A DNA stretch of 42,349 nt from Robiginitomaculum sp. GTDB taxonomy: Bacteria; Pseudomonadota; Alphaproteobacteria; Caulobacterales; Maricaulaceae. Every line of letters starts with the position of its first letter. Within the stretch, counting starts at the first letter, position 1. Positions 8,374 to 17,495 of this stretch are shown piece by piece. The notes below the pieces were generated by a model, which saw only the letters and a program-made list of their open reading frames with translations, was not told the origin of the DNA and ran no database searches. The DNA is taken from contig JAJFFQ010000004.1 in NCBI GenBank assembly GCA_021776565.1, positions 1-42,349 on the forward strand. Reading direction: 5' to 3'. The position numbers and the translations under genes are program-made.

Positions 8374-9802
8374 GCGTTTAACCCGTTTTATTTTCCAAAA
8401 AGAGCCTAGCACGCGACCACTTAGCCGGGCGTTAAAGGCGCTGATCTTCGTTTTCGTGTTTGGATTAAGCGCGTGTGGTAATGGTCAAAAACACCAGGGG
8501 TCGGTACTGCGTGAAGCCCAAAACCGTGGAGTATTGCGGGTTATCACGCTCAATTCTCCAACCACATATTATGAAGATCGCGAAGGCGCTACCGGTTTTG
8601 AATATGATCTTGCCCGTGCCTATGCCGATCATCTGGGTCTCATATTGCGTATGGAGACAGCTGAAACCATTGAAGATGTACTGCAAGCCATTGCGGAAGA
8701 TCGTGCAGACCTTGCCGCTGCAGGGCTAACCATTACAGATCAACGTAAAAAAGTTTTTCGCTTTGCGCCACCATATTTGCAGGTCGAAACGCGGCTGGTA
8801 TGCTCGCGCAAGGGGCCAGCACCCAAAGCACTGGATGAGTTGGTTGCTATCGATCTGCGTGTTGCGCCAGGGTCGGCCTATGTTGATGTTTTGCTCAATT
8901 TGCAAAATCGCTTGCCTGAACTGAACTTTGAGATCAGTGATGGGGTCTCGGTGGAGACCTTGCTGACCCGAATCGGGCGGGGAGAAAAATTCTGCACGTT
9001 GGCAGACCGTCATGTTTTTGACCTTAACCGGCGATACTTGCCCGAACTGACCAGTCCGCTGAAACTGGGCGAGAAACAACCGATTGCCTGGGTGCTTGGC
9101 GGCGGCCAGAACTGGCGGGCGGTCAGTCTGGAACGAAATGTCGCGGCATGGTTTAGTCGTCAGGACATGGTTGCACGATTGGCAACGCTGGAAGAGCGTT
9201 ATTACCAGGTGGCTGAAAATGCCTTTGACTATGTAGACATTGCCCGTTTTCGCAGAGCCATTCGGGGGCGTTTACCCGTGTTTCGACCCCTGTTTGAACG
9301 TGCGGGTAAGCGCCATAATTTACCGTGGGAACTTTTGGCCGCCATATCATGGCGTGAAAGCCATTGGCGGGCCGATGCGCGCAGTCATACCGGGGTTCGT
9401 GGAATGATGATGCTGACCCGTATCAGCGCCCGTGAGGCCGGGGTCTCCAACCGTCTTGATCCGGCGCAATCAATTGCTGGCGGTGCGCGCTATTTTGCTC
9501 GTCTGAAACGTCGCTTGCCGAAGAGTATCATTGCCGAGGATCGGGACTGGTTTGCCTTGGCAGCCTATAATATGGGCTACGCCCACATGGTGGATGCACG
9601 CGCTTTGGCCGCGCAAAATGGTTTGAACCCGGATGTATGGCAGGATGTGCGGCGTGTTTTAGAGGATATGGAAAACCCCGATGTATATAAAGATTTGCCC
9701 CGAGGGTATGCCAAGGGAATTCAGGCGCAGGGCTATGTCGCCTCGGTGCGTAATTTTTTTGATATTATCCGCCAAAACGAGCAAGTGAATGAGACACAAT
9801 AA
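8372..9802 (+). CDS. mltF: Membrane-bound lytic murein transglycosylase F
   Basis: Cleaves peptidoglycan glycan strands with formation of 1,6-anhydro ends, at the inner face of the outer membrane. The 476 residues show a lipoprotein signal with lipobox LSAC (Cys 35), a periplasmic solute-binding type 3 domain (about 45-285: TGFEYDLARAYADHLG, DLAAAGLTITDQR) and a C-terminal SLT domain with catalytic Glu in SWRESHW, then GMMMLT and AAYNMGYAH. This is the domain order of E. coli MltF (518 residues). The signal region before the cysteine is long and basic, but no closer start exists in frame. The next gene, cysD, is 56 bp away on the same strand. Confidence 0.9.
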   Translation: MRLTRFIFQKEPSTRPLSRALKALIFVFVFGLSACGNGQKHQGSVLREAQNRGVLRVITLNSPTTYYEDREGATGFEYDLARAYADHLGLILRMETAETIEDVLQAIAEDRADLAAAGLTITDQRKKVFRFAPPYLQVETRLVCSRKGPAPKALDELVAIDLRVAPGSAYVDVLLNLQNRLPELNFEISDGVSVETLLTRIGRGEKFCTLADRHVFDLNRRYLPELTSPLKLGEKQPIAWVLGGGQNWRAVSLERNVAAWFSRQDMVARLATLEERYYQVAENAFDYVDIARFRRAIRGRLPVFRPLFERAGKRHNLPWELLAAISWRESHWRADARSHTGVRGMMMLTRISAREAGVSNRLDPAQSIAGGARYFARLKRRLPKSIIAEDRDWFALAAYNMGYAHMVDARALAAQNGLNPDVWQDVRRVLEDMENPDVYKDLPRGYAKGIQAQGYVASVRNFFDIIRQNEQVNETQ

Positions 9803-9858
9803 AACAATCGTGCGCACAATGGTTGTGAACATCGGCTGGCCCGGTTAAACCCGCAACC

Positions 9859-10764
9859 ATGGCAGAAAAACCCGCATATTTGACCCAACTGGAAGCGCAG
9901 AGCATTACCATCCTGCGTGAGGTGGCGGCCCAGTTTGAAAAGCCGGTATTGATGTATTCCATTGGCAAGGATTCGGCGGTTTTGCTGCATTTGGCGATGA
10001 AGGCATTTGCCCCGGCAAAATTGCCCTTTTCGCTATTGCATGTGGATACCGGCTGGAAATTTCGCGAGATGATAAGTTTTCGCGATAAGCTAATGAAAAA
10101 GCTTGGCCTTGATCTGATTGTGCATACCAATACTGCCGGGACAGAAGCCGGAATAACGCCGTTTTCTCATGGCAGTGCACGTTATACAGATGTGATGAAA
10201 ACGCAAAGCTTGAAAGAGGCCCTGTCACAGCATGGCTTTGATGTGGCCATTGGCGGGGCGCGGCGCGACGAAGAAGCCTCGCGGGCAAAAGAGCGTATTT
10301 TCTCGTTTCGTACAAAAGACCATCGTTGGGATGCCAAAAACCAGCGCCCGGAATTGTGGAACTTGCTCAATGGCCGGATCAATTCCGGCGAGAGCGTGCG
10401 GGCCTTTCCCCTGTCTAACTGGACTGAACTGGATGTGTGGCGCTACATCCTGGCCGAAGACATTCCTCTGGTGCCGCTTTATTTTGCCGCCCTGCGCCCG
10501 GTTGTGGAACGTGATGGTATGGTGGTCATGGTTGATGATGACCGCATGTCGCTTGAAGCTGACGAAGCGGTTGAGCAACGCATGGTACGTTTTCGCACGC
10601 TGGGGTGTTACCCTCTGACTGGCGCCATTTCGTCCAGTGCTGCAAATGTTGCGCAGATTATCGAGGAGCTGAGCGATTCGCGCCTGTCAGAACGCGCCAA
10701 TCGTGCAATAGATCATGATGAGGCCGGTTCCATGGAAAAGAAAAAGCAGGAAGGCTATTTCTGA
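9859..10764 (+). CDS. cysD: Sulfate adenylyltransferase subunit 2
   Basis: Catalytic subunit of ATP sulfurylase, forming adenosine 5'-phosphosulfate from ATP and sulfate, driven by GTP hydrolysis in CysN. Its 301 residues carry the PP-loop [12 protein letters not shown], then LHVDTGWKF, the conserved [15 protein letters not shown] and the C-terminal GCYPLTGA. Length matches the family (302 in E. coli). No strong ribosome site precedes the ATG. A possible promoter TTGTGA-N16-TTAAAC lies just upstream and would give a very short leader. The stop overlaps the ATG of cysNC in TGATG, so the two are coupled. Confidence 0.96.
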   Translation: MAEKPAYLTQLEAQSITILREVAAQFEKPVLMYSIGKDSAVLLHLAMKAFAPAKLPFSLLHVDTGWKFREMISFRDKLMKKLGLDLIVHTNTAGTEAGITPFSHGSARYTDVMKTQSLKEALSQHGFDVAIGGARRDEEASRAKERIFSFRTKDHRWDAKNQRPELWNLLNGRINSGESVRAFPLSNWTELDVWRYILAEDIPLVPLYFAALRPVVERDGMVVMVDDDRMSLEADEAVEQRMVRFRTLGCYPLTGAISSSAANVAQIIEELSDSRLSERANRAIDHDEAGSMEKKKQEGYF

Positions 10765-12626
10765 TGACGGCAGGGGGGGCATTGCAGGAAAAAGGTCTGT
10801 TACGGTTTTTAACCTGTGGCAGTGTTGATGACGGCAAAAGCACCCTGATCGGCCATCTTTTATATGATTGCAATGAAGTCAGCGAAGACGGGCTTGATCT
10901 TCTGAAATCCCAAAGCAAAACCGTTGGCCGTGCCGGAGATGCGCTTGATTATTCTTTGCTGGTCGACGGGCTGATGGCAGAGCGAGAGCAGGGCATCACC
11001 ATTGATGTGGCCTATCGATATTTTTCGACGCCGCGCCGCAAATTCATTGTTGCCGATACGCCAGGTCATGAACAATATACCCGCAACATGGCCACCGGGG
11101 CATCAAACTCGGACGTGGCTATATTGCTGGTGGATGCTCGCAAAGGGTTGTCCATACAGACCAAACGGCACAGCAAAATTGTATCGCTCATGGGAATTCA
11201 CCATCTTGTGCTGGCGGTTAACAAGATGGATCTGGTGGATTATAACCAACAGGTGTTTGACGACATTGAGCGCGATTATGCGCAATTTGCGCAAAAACTT
11301 GGTGCATCGAATATTCAGGCCATTCCCCTATCGGCCCTGGCCGGGGATAATATTTCCGCGCCCAGTCCGGCAATGCCCTGGTATGACGGGCCGACACTGC
11401 TTTCCTATCTGGAAACCATTACCATCAGGGATAAGGTGCAGGGCAAGGCATTTCGCTTGCCCGTTCAACTGGTCAATCGACCAGATTTGAATTTTCGCGG
11501 GTTTAGTGGCTGTCTTAGCGCAGGTACTATGAGTGTTGGTGACAAGGTGCGTGTTGGGTCATCGGGCGCTCTGTCGTCTATTGCCTCTATTCTGACACCG
11601 GACGGTGAAGCCCGGCACGCCAGTGCTGGCGAGGCGGTGACGGTGACCCTTGGCGATGAGGTGGATATTAGCCGGGGTGATGTCATTGCGCCAGCAGATG
11701 ATCCGGCATCGATCAGTGACCAGTTTGCCGCTCATGTGATCTGGATGCACCAAAAACCGCTTCTTCCCGGGCGGCAATTGCAATTGCGCCTTGGTTGCCA
11801 GAGCGTCAATGCCTCCATCACCCAGCTAAAATACGTTGTGAACTACGAAGACAACAGCCAAACGGCTGGCAAAACCCTGAAATTTAATGAAACCGGCTAT
11901 TGCAATTTGGCCCTCGACAGGCCGGTGGTGTTTGACACATTTAAGAACAATCGTGATATGGGCGGGTTTATATTGGTGGATAAACTGACCAATGAAACTG
12001 TTGGCGCCGGGATGATCGCCTTTGGTTTGCGCCGTGCCGATAATGTTCATTGGCAGGCCATGGACGTGGACAAACAGGCTCGCGCCACGCTTAAAGCTCA
12101 AAAGCCTTGCATTTTATGGTTCACCGGGCTTTCCGGTTCTGGAAAATCTACTGTGGCCAATGTGCTGGAGAAAAAGCTGCTGGCTCAGGGTCGCCATACC
12201 TATCTTCTGGATGGTGATAATGTGCGCCACGGCCTGAACCATGATCTGGGCTTTACCGATGCCGACCGGGTGGAAAATATCCGCCGGGTTGCCGAAGTTT
12301 CAAAATTGATGGTCGATGCCGGATTGATCGTCATGGTATCATTTATCTCCCCGTTTCGATCCGAACGACGCATGGCCAGGCAAATGGTTGAAAATAGCGA
12401 GTTTATCGAGGTGTTCGTCGATACACCTTTGGCCATATGTGAAGCCCGCGACGTGAAAGGGCTGTATAAGAAAGCTCGCGCCGGGCAGATTAAAAACTTT
12501 ACCGGCATAGACAGCCCCTATGAGCCACCAGAGCAGGCCGATATTCATCTGTACGCGAGCGACAAGTCCCCAGAAGCACTGGCAGAGCAGGTGTTTGCCG
12601 ACCTTGAGGAGCGAAACATTGTCTGA
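10764..12626 (+). CDS. cysNC: Bifunctional sulfate adenylyltransferase subunit 1 / APS kinase (CysN-CysC fusion)
   Basis: The N-terminal part (about 1-430) is an EF-Tu-like GTPase that powers ATP sulfurylase: G1 [10 protein letters not shown]3 DTPGHEQ, G4 NKMD, then beta-barrel domains. The C-terminal part (about 445-620) is APS kinase, making PAPS: P-loop [18 protein letters not shown], and [13 protein letters not shown]. Fusion of the two is common in Alphaproteobacteria (NodQ-like). The start overlaps the cysD stop by one base and the end overlaps cysQ by 8 bp, forming one operon. PAPS may feed reduction or sulfation; no sulfotransferase or reductase gene is in the window. Confidence 0.96.
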   Translation: MTAGGALQEKGLLRFLTCGSVDDGKSTLIGHLLYDCNEVSEDGLDLLKSQSKTVGRAGDALDYSLLVDGLMAEREQGITIDVAYRYFSTPRRKFIVADTPGHEQYTRNMATGASNSDVAILLVDARKGLSIQTKRHSKIVSLMGIHHLVLAVNKMDLVDYNQQVFDDIERDYAQFAQKLGASNIQAIPLSALAGDNISAPSPAMPWYDGPTLLSYLETITIRDKVQGKAFRLPVQLVNRPDLNFRGFSGCLSAGTMSVGDKVRVGSSGALSSIASILTPDGEARHASAGEAVTVTLGDEVDISRGDVIAPADDPASISDQFAAHVIWMHQKPLLPGRQLQLRLGCQSVNASITQLKYVVNYEDNSQTAGKTLKFNETGYCNLALDRPVVFDTFKNNRDMGGFILVDKLTNETVGAGMIAFGLRRADNVHWQAMDVDKQARATLKAQKPCILWFTGLSGSGKSTVANVLEKKLLAQGRHTYLLDGDNVRHGLNHDLGFTDADRVENIRRVAEVSKLMVDAGLIVMVSFISPFRSERRMARQMVENSEFIEVFVDTPLAICEARDVKGLYKKARAGQIKNFTGIDSPYEPPEQADIHLYASDKSPEALAEQVFADLEERNIV

Positions 12627-13434
12627 AACTTGCCTTGATGAGGCTCAAAAAACCATTTTGCGTGATGCTGTTCTGGTGGCCGGGCGCGTTATTCTGGATG
12701 TGCGCGACCGGGGCGGAGATCATACGACCAAGGGGGACGGCTCACCGGTTACCGAGGCAGACATCCGCGCCGAGGTTATTCTACTGGACGCCTTGCGCCG
12801 CGCTGCCCCTGACATCATCGTTATTGCCGAGGAGGCCGCAGAGGCCGGTGATATACCAAGGGCAAGCGATGAATTTTTTCTGGTTGATCCTCTGGACGGC
12901 ACCAAAGAATTTATTAGCGGCAGTACGGACTTTACCGTCAATATCGGCCTTGTTCGTGGTGGGCGTCCGGTTTTCGGGCTTATTTACGCGCCAGCACGCA
13001 AGCGAATTTATGAGGGTGAAGTGGGGCAGGGTGCCTGGGCAGCAGATATAGACTGTCGCCAAAGCGAGGTGTTTGGCGCTACACCAAAAACGGCGATCAA
13101 TACCCGCACACCCGATCCGCAAAACCTGATGGCTGTGGCCTCTGGCTCTCATCGGGCGCAGGAGACCAATGACTGGCTGGCCACCCATAATGTGAAAGAC
13201 ATTGTTTCGGCGGGTAGTTCGATCAAGTTTTGTGTTGTCGCCGAGGGGCAGGCTGATATGTATCCGCGCCATTGGCCAACCATGGAATGGGATACCGCCG
13301 CAGGACACGCGATTTTGGCGGCGGCGGGCGGGCGCATTGAAATGCTGGACGGCAACGCGTTTTTGTATGGCAAATACGATCAGGAACGACCGTATCTGAA
13401 CCCGGGCTTTATTGCCTATGGCAAGAAAAATTAA
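12619..13434 (+). CDS. cysQ: 3'(2'),5'-bisphosphate nucleotidase CysQ
   Basis: Hydrolyses adenosine 3',5'-bisphosphate, the by-product of PAPS use, to AMP and phosphate. The metal-binding inositol-monophosphatase signatures are present: [18 protein letters not shown] and the C-terminal [15 protein letters not shown]. The start is the TTG at 12619, with GAGGAG 7 nt upstream; it overlaps the end of cysNC by 8 bp. The frame is open further upstream inside cysNC, but the protein there is unlike the family. The resulting 271 residues compare with 246 in E. coli. Co-transcription with cysDNC matches its role in removing the PAP produced downstream of the pathway. Confidence 0.93.
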   Translation: MSETCLDEAQKTILRDAVLVAGRVILDVRDRGGDHTTKGDGSPVTEADIRAEVILLDALRRAAPDIIVIAEEAAEAGDIPRASDEFFLVDPLDGTKEFISGSTDFTVNIGLVRGGRPVFGLIYAPARKRIYEGEVGQGAWAADIDCRQSEVFGATPKTAINTRTPDPQNLMAVASGSHRAQETNDWLATHNVKDIVSAGSSIKFCVVAEGQADMYPRHWPTMEWDTAAGHAILAAAGGRIEMLDGNAFLYGKYDQERPYLNPGFIAYGKKN

Positions 13435-13445
13435 GGGGTGCGGTT

Positions 13446-14078
13446 ATGTTGAAAATATCAAGCTGGTTATCCCTGCTGGTTCTCATTGGGCCTGGCATAT
13501 TATTGCCGGAAATTATCGGTGCGATGCAGGATGGGTACTCCCCTGTGGCAAACTATTTAAGCGAGCTTGGTGCAACCGGTGCCCCGTATGCAACGCTTAT
13601 CAATCATTTTGGGTTTCTTCCAATCGGATTAGCGGTAATTGTGTTGGTTTTTGCGCTGTATCAAAAATTTTCTAATTTCCCAATGGCAAGGCTGGGTAGC
13701 CTTTTTCTTTTGGGCATCGCCATCGGGTATTTGGGAGCTTTTTTCTTCCATTGTGATCCGGGGTGTCCAGAAACAGGCAGCCTGCATCAGGCCCTGCATA
13801 ATCTTGGTGGGTTGTTTGAATATGTTGGCGCTATAACGGGTTTGTTGTTGATATGTTTTGGAACGCGAAAACAGATACCCTTGGTCTTTGCAAAAGCTAC
13901 CTTATTAACCGCAAGCATGGTCATTTTAGCTTTTGTCATGATGTTGACGTCAGAAATGAGCGACTGGAAAGGCGCATGGCAAAGACTGGCGGAGTATTCC
14001 CTTGTGGCCTGGTTTGTTTATGCGATTTTTTGGCATCCTCAATCCACACAACATCAATCTGACCTGTCTAAAAGTTAA
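13446..14078 (+). CDS. DUF998-like integral membrane protein
   Basis: A 210-residue protein with six or seven hydrophobic segments. The opening GPGILLPEIIGAMQDGYSPVANYLSELGATGAPYATLINHFGF-type pattern and the FHCDPGCP loop after helix 3 match the DUF998 family of bacterial membrane proteins, whose function is unknown. GGGGTG precedes the ATG. It follows cysQ by 11 bp and may be carried on the same transcript, but nothing links it to sulfur metabolism. It is AT-richer than cysQ. Confidence 0.75.
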   Translation: MLKISSWLSLLVLIGPGILLPEIIGAMQDGYSPVANYLSELGATGAPYATLINHFGFLPIGLAVIVLVFALYQKFSNFPMARLGSLFLLGIAIGYLGAFFFHCDPGCPETGSLHQALHNLGGLFEYVGAITGLLLICFGTRKQIPLVFAKATLLTASMVILAFVMMLTSEMSDWKGAWQRLAEYSLVAWFVYAIFWHPQSTQHQSDLSKS

Positions 14079-14172
14079 CATGACACAAGTCAGTCTTCGT
14101 AATTATTATTCGCCTGTTATATCCTTTTAGATTTCTGTCCAGCTTGGGCATGTTCCAAAGGAGCAGGTGAAA

Positions 14173-14685
14173 ATGATGAATAAAATAATTCTTGCTCTGG
14201 CCCTTACCAGCGTCTTTGCCAGCAACACAATTGCGGATACTAAAAAAGACGTACTTATCGGGGTATGGAAGGTGACAAATGGCGTCACCTATATTCCTGA
14301 TGGTACGACGCGGACGCAACAACCCCGGGAAAGCCTGATCGTTTTTACCAAAACGCATTACAGCTTTAATATGGCAGGCGGTGGCAAAGCGCACCCGCCA
14401 TCTGAAACCGTGTTCAGGCCCACGGACGCCGAACAAAGTGCGCGATACAAAACATTGCTTATCAACGCTGGCAAATACGAAATAAAAGGCGACAAGCTGA
14501 TTATTCATCCCTCTTTCGCTCTTGTGCCTGAATATGTTGGCGGCTCTGGCGAGTTCACCATTGGTGAGGAAAACGGCGTATTAACCCTGGACTGGATAAA
14601 AATATTGTCAGTTGATGGCGAGCCGGATCCTGCGTCTGCGCAAGGTGTTCACTGGAAATACTTTCTTGTCCCCGTAGCGGATTGA
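14173..14685 (+). CDS. Secreted lipocalin-like protein
   Basis: A 170-residue protein with a signal peptide (cleavage near SNTIA-D). The mature part begins KKDVLIGVWKVTNG and continues in beta-strands (ESLIVFTKTHYSFN, GKYEIKGDKLIIHPS, GEFTIGEENGVLTLDW), the pattern of small lipocalin-like domains with the G-x-W element near the N-terminus. The ATG at 14173 is preferred because AAAGGAG lies 9 nt upstream; a GTG at 14167 is too close to it. Ligand unknown. About 95 bp separate it from the DUF998-like gene, so it may have its own promoter. Confidence 0.6.
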   Translation: MMNKIILALALTSVFASNTIADTKKDVLIGVWKVTNGVTYIPDGTTRTQQPRESLIVFTKTHYSFNMAGGGKAHPPSETVFRPTDAEQSARYKTLLINAGKYEIKGDKLIIHPSFALVPEYVGGSGEFTIGEENGVLTLDWIKILSVDGEPDPASAQGVHWKYFLVPVAD

Positions 14686-14993
14686 TATTCACCTAGCATC
14701 CTCTAAAGGTTTGGCAATTGTGATGGCCATTACACGGGCCTGGGTGCGTAGTCTCACCAGGTAGTTCATTCGGGTTTCAGTCTTGATCCGGTTGTTAAGA
14801 AACGATCAAGGAAATTACAAGTCGAATGAACGTTCCCCAACTACCGCCTGCAGGAATGCAATAATACAAACCCAAGCCTGCAATAGCTTTTCAAGCTGAC
14901 TGTTATAGAGAGCCTGAAAATCCTGTGGCTATGAGTATGGGACGCAGCCCAGGAAGGAATTGTTGGGCTTTCAATTGCGTGGCGAAACGTCGA
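14686..14993. other. Intergenic gap with long imperfect hairpin
   Basis: No convincing gene lies here. A minus-strand frame of 35 codons (about 14689-14800), ending ARVMAITIAKPLEDAR, could be the tail of a decayed gene but has no start. Positions 14758-14850 form a long interrupted hairpin: CTTGATC/GATCAAG, GGTTTC/GAAATT (with G-U pairs), GTTCATTCG/CGAATGAAC and GGTA/TACC, separated by small bulges. It could be a structured RNA or the worn remains of an inverted-repeat element. Confidence 0.4.
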
Positions 14994-15374
14994 TTAGCGT
15001 ACTCCGACTTTCGCGCCAACAATAGCAGCGGCAAGTTTGGTGAACATCGACAGACTGACAATGCCAAACACCGATCCCAATGCTCCGACACTGGTCAGAA
15101 TAATAAACTCAAGTAACAAATAACCTGTCCAAATGGCTCCCGCGAATAAGAAAGCATTACGTTCGGGCCGTCGCTTGGCGAAAAACAAACTAGCACCAAA
15201 GAACAAAAACATGCCCGCCACTATGGCTGACCATGTCACAATTTCTTGTGTCGCCGCTTCATAATAGGCGTTTTCATGACCGGGGTTGATCAAATAGGCG
15301 TATACCGCGACAGCCACATAACTGATCGCCACATTGACAGCCATGATCATGATGGCGACGGCAAATGCTTTCAC
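14994..15374 (-). CDS. Four-TM hypothetical membrane protein
   Basis: A 126-residue protein, almost all membrane: segments at about 5-30, 45-67, 76-95 and 98-122, with a basic loop KRRPERN between the second and third. A short hydrophilic loop after helix 1 (PGHENAYYEAATQE) is likely periplasmic. I do not recognise a named family. It stands alone on the minus strand between two gaps. Its 3' flank has no clear terminator. Confidence 0.6.
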   Translation of the reverse strand: MKAFAVAIMIMAVNVAISYVAVAVYAYLINPGHENAYYEAATQEIVTWSAIVAGMFLFFGASLFFAKRRPERNAFLFAGAIWTGYLLLEFIILTSVGALGSVFGIVSLSMFTKLAAAIVGAKVGVR

Positions 15375-15756
15375 AAAATCAATTCTATTAATAATTAAGC
15401 CCCTCGAAATTATTTATGTATATGCCTTGCGTAACGCCTTCAAACTTATCCTGAAAATCGCCCCATCAAAACGGTTGCTCAGTATAGTTTACTGCCTGAA
15501 TTAATCCTGCAAAGCCATAATGATAATTGTATGTATAGGGGAATGACGGAAGTCAAGGGTTCTTAGTATGAGGCAGTGATGGCACAACCCGTGCGCAGGA
15601 CACTCGGATTTAGCCTGGAAAAATTCCTTGGCTTATGGATAAACGGTTGGGTAAAAGAGTGCTCGGGGCGGCAAAGCGATGTACTGGCAACCTGTGCCGG
15701 TAAAGCCGTAAACTAGCGCAGCAAAAAAATATGGGTGAAGAGGGTGTAAACGTACA
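15375..15756. other. Intergenic region upstream of the LysE-type gene
   Basis: A 382-bp region between two divergent genes, AT-rich on the left. A 45-codon plus-strand frame at 15579-15716 starts with ATG preceded by GAGG, but its product has no recognisable feature and I do not call it a gene. No tRNA, riboswitch or clear terminator was seen. Confidence 0.4.
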
Positions 15757-16377
15757 ATGGACATCACGCTTTATCTGTCTCTGCTTGGCTTTGCCTTTGC
15801 CACAACCATGACGCCAGGACCAAACAATTTTATGTTGATGTCGTCCGGCGCGCTGTTTGGCTGGCGCCGTACTGTGGCGCACATTATTGGTATTCAGCTT
15901 GGTTTTGTTGGCCTTCTGGTGGCGTCAGTCTTTGGTCTTGGTATCATCGTGCAAAACCAGCCCTGGCTGGTGTTTGGGGTAAAGCTGCTAGGCGCTGCCT
16001 GGTTGTTTTGGCTGGCCATACAGTTTTTTATCGCTGCCCTGAACATGGGTAAGGCAAGCGACAAGCCTAAGGTTAAACCCGGATCAAGGCCTTTCCATAT
16101 GTATGAGGGTGCATTGTTTCAATTGGTCAATCCCAAAGCATTGGTGATGAGTATTGCCAGCGCCGGAGCCTATATCGGTTTATCGGACAATACCAGCATA
16201 AGGGCGTTTATCATTGGTGGTACATTTGCATGCTTTGGTCTTGTTTCCTCAACCACGTGGACACTGGCGGGTAATGTTTTGTACCGTCATATGTCTTCCG
16301 GGCGAGAGGCAATGATCCTTAATCTGGTTATGGGGCTTTTGTTAATGGCAACGGCGGCTATTATCCTCTTTTTTTAG
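15757..16377 (+). CDS. LysE/RhtB-family amino-acid exporter
   Basis: A 206-residue inner-membrane protein with about six helices. It has the family's N-terminal signature MTPGPNNFMLMSSGALFGWRR, followed by a HIIGIQLGF helix, a basic cytoplasmic loop (GKASDKPKVKPGSR) and QLVNPKALVMSIASAGAY, the conserved NPKA region. Members export amino acids or related metabolites by proton antiport; the substrate here is unknown. GAGGG lies 12-13 nt before the ATG. A DUF2855 gene follows after 9 bp, so the two are probably co-transcribed. Confidence 0.88.
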   Translation: MDITLYLSLLGFAFATTMTPGPNNFMLMSSGALFGWRRTVAHIIGIQLGFVGLLVASVFGLGIIVQNQPWLVFGVKLLGAAWLFWLAIQFFIAALNMGKASDKPKVKPGSRPFHMYEGALFQLVNPKALVMSIASAGAYIGLSDNTSIRAFIIGGTFACFGLVSSTTWTLAGNVLYRHMSSGREAMILNLVMGLLLMATAAIILFF

Positions 16378-16386
16378 GAGCAGCAC

Positions 16387-17475
16387 ATGCACGGCTTGGA
16401 ATTTCATGTGAACAAGGATGATATTCGGATTTCCCAAATTGTTGACACAAAAGTTTCAACAGATTTGGCCGATGGTGAAATTTTACTGGCGGTGGACAAG
16501 TTTGCCCTCACCGCCAACAACATTACCTATGCTGCGACTGGGGATATCATCGGATACTGGAAATTCTTCCCGGCGGCAAAACCCTGGGGCATCGTGCCGG
16601 TATGGGGATTTGCAGATATTATCACATCAACTATCGAGGGCGTTCTGGTTGGTGAGCGAATATACGGGTTCTTCCCCTTTGCCAGCCATCTGATTATGCG
16701 CCCGGGCCGGATCAAGACCCATAGTTTTGTTGATGTATCCGAACACCGCGCTGCTCTGCCACCCATTTATAATGATTATATTCGCTTAGGCAGTGCACAG
16801 AGCGCCAACCCCAGTGCAGAAGACATACAAGCCCTCTTTCAACCGCTGTTTGCTACATCATTCCTAATTCATGATTTCTTCAACGAGCGGGATTGTTTTG
16901 GTGCAAACAATATCATTTTGGGCAGTGCATCCAGTAAAACCGCCATGGGAGTGGCCCGGTTGTTTGCCAGAGAGGACAAGCCGGGCCGCAGAGTTATTGG
17001 CCTGACATCGGCTGGTAATGTTAAATTTGTGCGCGCCCTTGGCGATTATGATCTGGTTTTTGCCTATGAAGATGTGCAGAAACTGGCCAAGGATGAACCA
17101 TCTGCCTATATCGATATGGCAGGTAACGCGGCGGTCAAGCGCCAGCTACACGAGCATTTGCAAGACAACATGGTCTATAGTTGTGCCGTTGGTCTTAGCC
17201 ATTGGGACAAGTTTGAGGATACCGGGCCGATACCAGGGGCAAAGCCGGTTTTTTTCTTTGCCCCGGATCAGGCGTTGAAACGGCGTAAAGAGTGGGGCGG
17301 CGCCGTTTTGCAAGGCAAGATCGAAACCGCCCTGAATGCCTGGGCCAGTGACGGAATGGGCTGGCTAAACATTGTACATGGCTCAGGCCCGGACGATGCA
17401 CAGCGGATATTTTGTGCAATCAGAGACGGTAATATTTTCCCGGATACGGGTTATGTAGTGTCATTGACCACATGA
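16387..17475 (+). CDS. DUF2855 family protein
   Basis: A 362-residue cytosolic protein of the DUF2855 family, distantly related in layout to medium-chain dehydrogenase/reductases. Its features include VDKFALTANNITYAATGD near residue 45, WGFADIITS, GERIYGFFPFASHLIM, and a nucleotide-binding-like region (NNIILGSASSKTAMGVA, RRVIGLTSAGNVKFVRALGDYDLVF). No zinc-ligand set is evident. AGGAG precedes the ATG at a good distance. It shares a transcript with the LysE-type exporter. The reaction is unknown. Confidence 0.82.
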   Translation: MHGLEFHVNKDDIRISQIVDTKVSTDLADGEILLAVDKFALTANNITYAATGDIIGYWKFFPAAKPWGIVPVWGFADIITSTIEGVLVGERIYGFFPFASHLIMRPGRIKTHSFVDVSEHRAALPPIYNDYIRLGSAQSANPSAEDIQALFQPLFATSFLIHDFFNERDCFGANNIILGSASSKTAMGVARLFAREDKPGRRVIGLTSAGNVKFVRALGDYDLVFAYEDVQKLAKDEPSAYIDMAGNAAVKRQLHEHLQDNMVYSCAVGLSHWDKFEDTGPIPGAKPVFFFAPDQALKRRKEWGGAVLQGKIETALNAWASDGMGWLNIVHGSGPDDAQRIFCAIRDGNIFPDTGYVVSLTT

Positions 17476-17484
17476 ATAAAATAT

Positions 17485-17490
17485 TATAAT
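17485..17490 (+). promoter_or_regulatory. -10 box adjacent to the dusA start
   Basis: A perfect TATAAT ends 5 nt before the dusA ATG at 17496. TTGACC at 17464-17469 may be the -35, with a short 15-bp spacer. No ribosome site separates the box from the ATG. The expected transcription start falls on or beside the ATG, consistent with a leaderless mRNA. Confidence 0.5.
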
Positions 17491-17495
17491 CTGTT

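Noticed and set aside
15579-15716. 45-codon frame upstream of the LysE-type gene
   Set aside because: It has an ATG and weak GAGG but the product has no features; too short to call without conservation.
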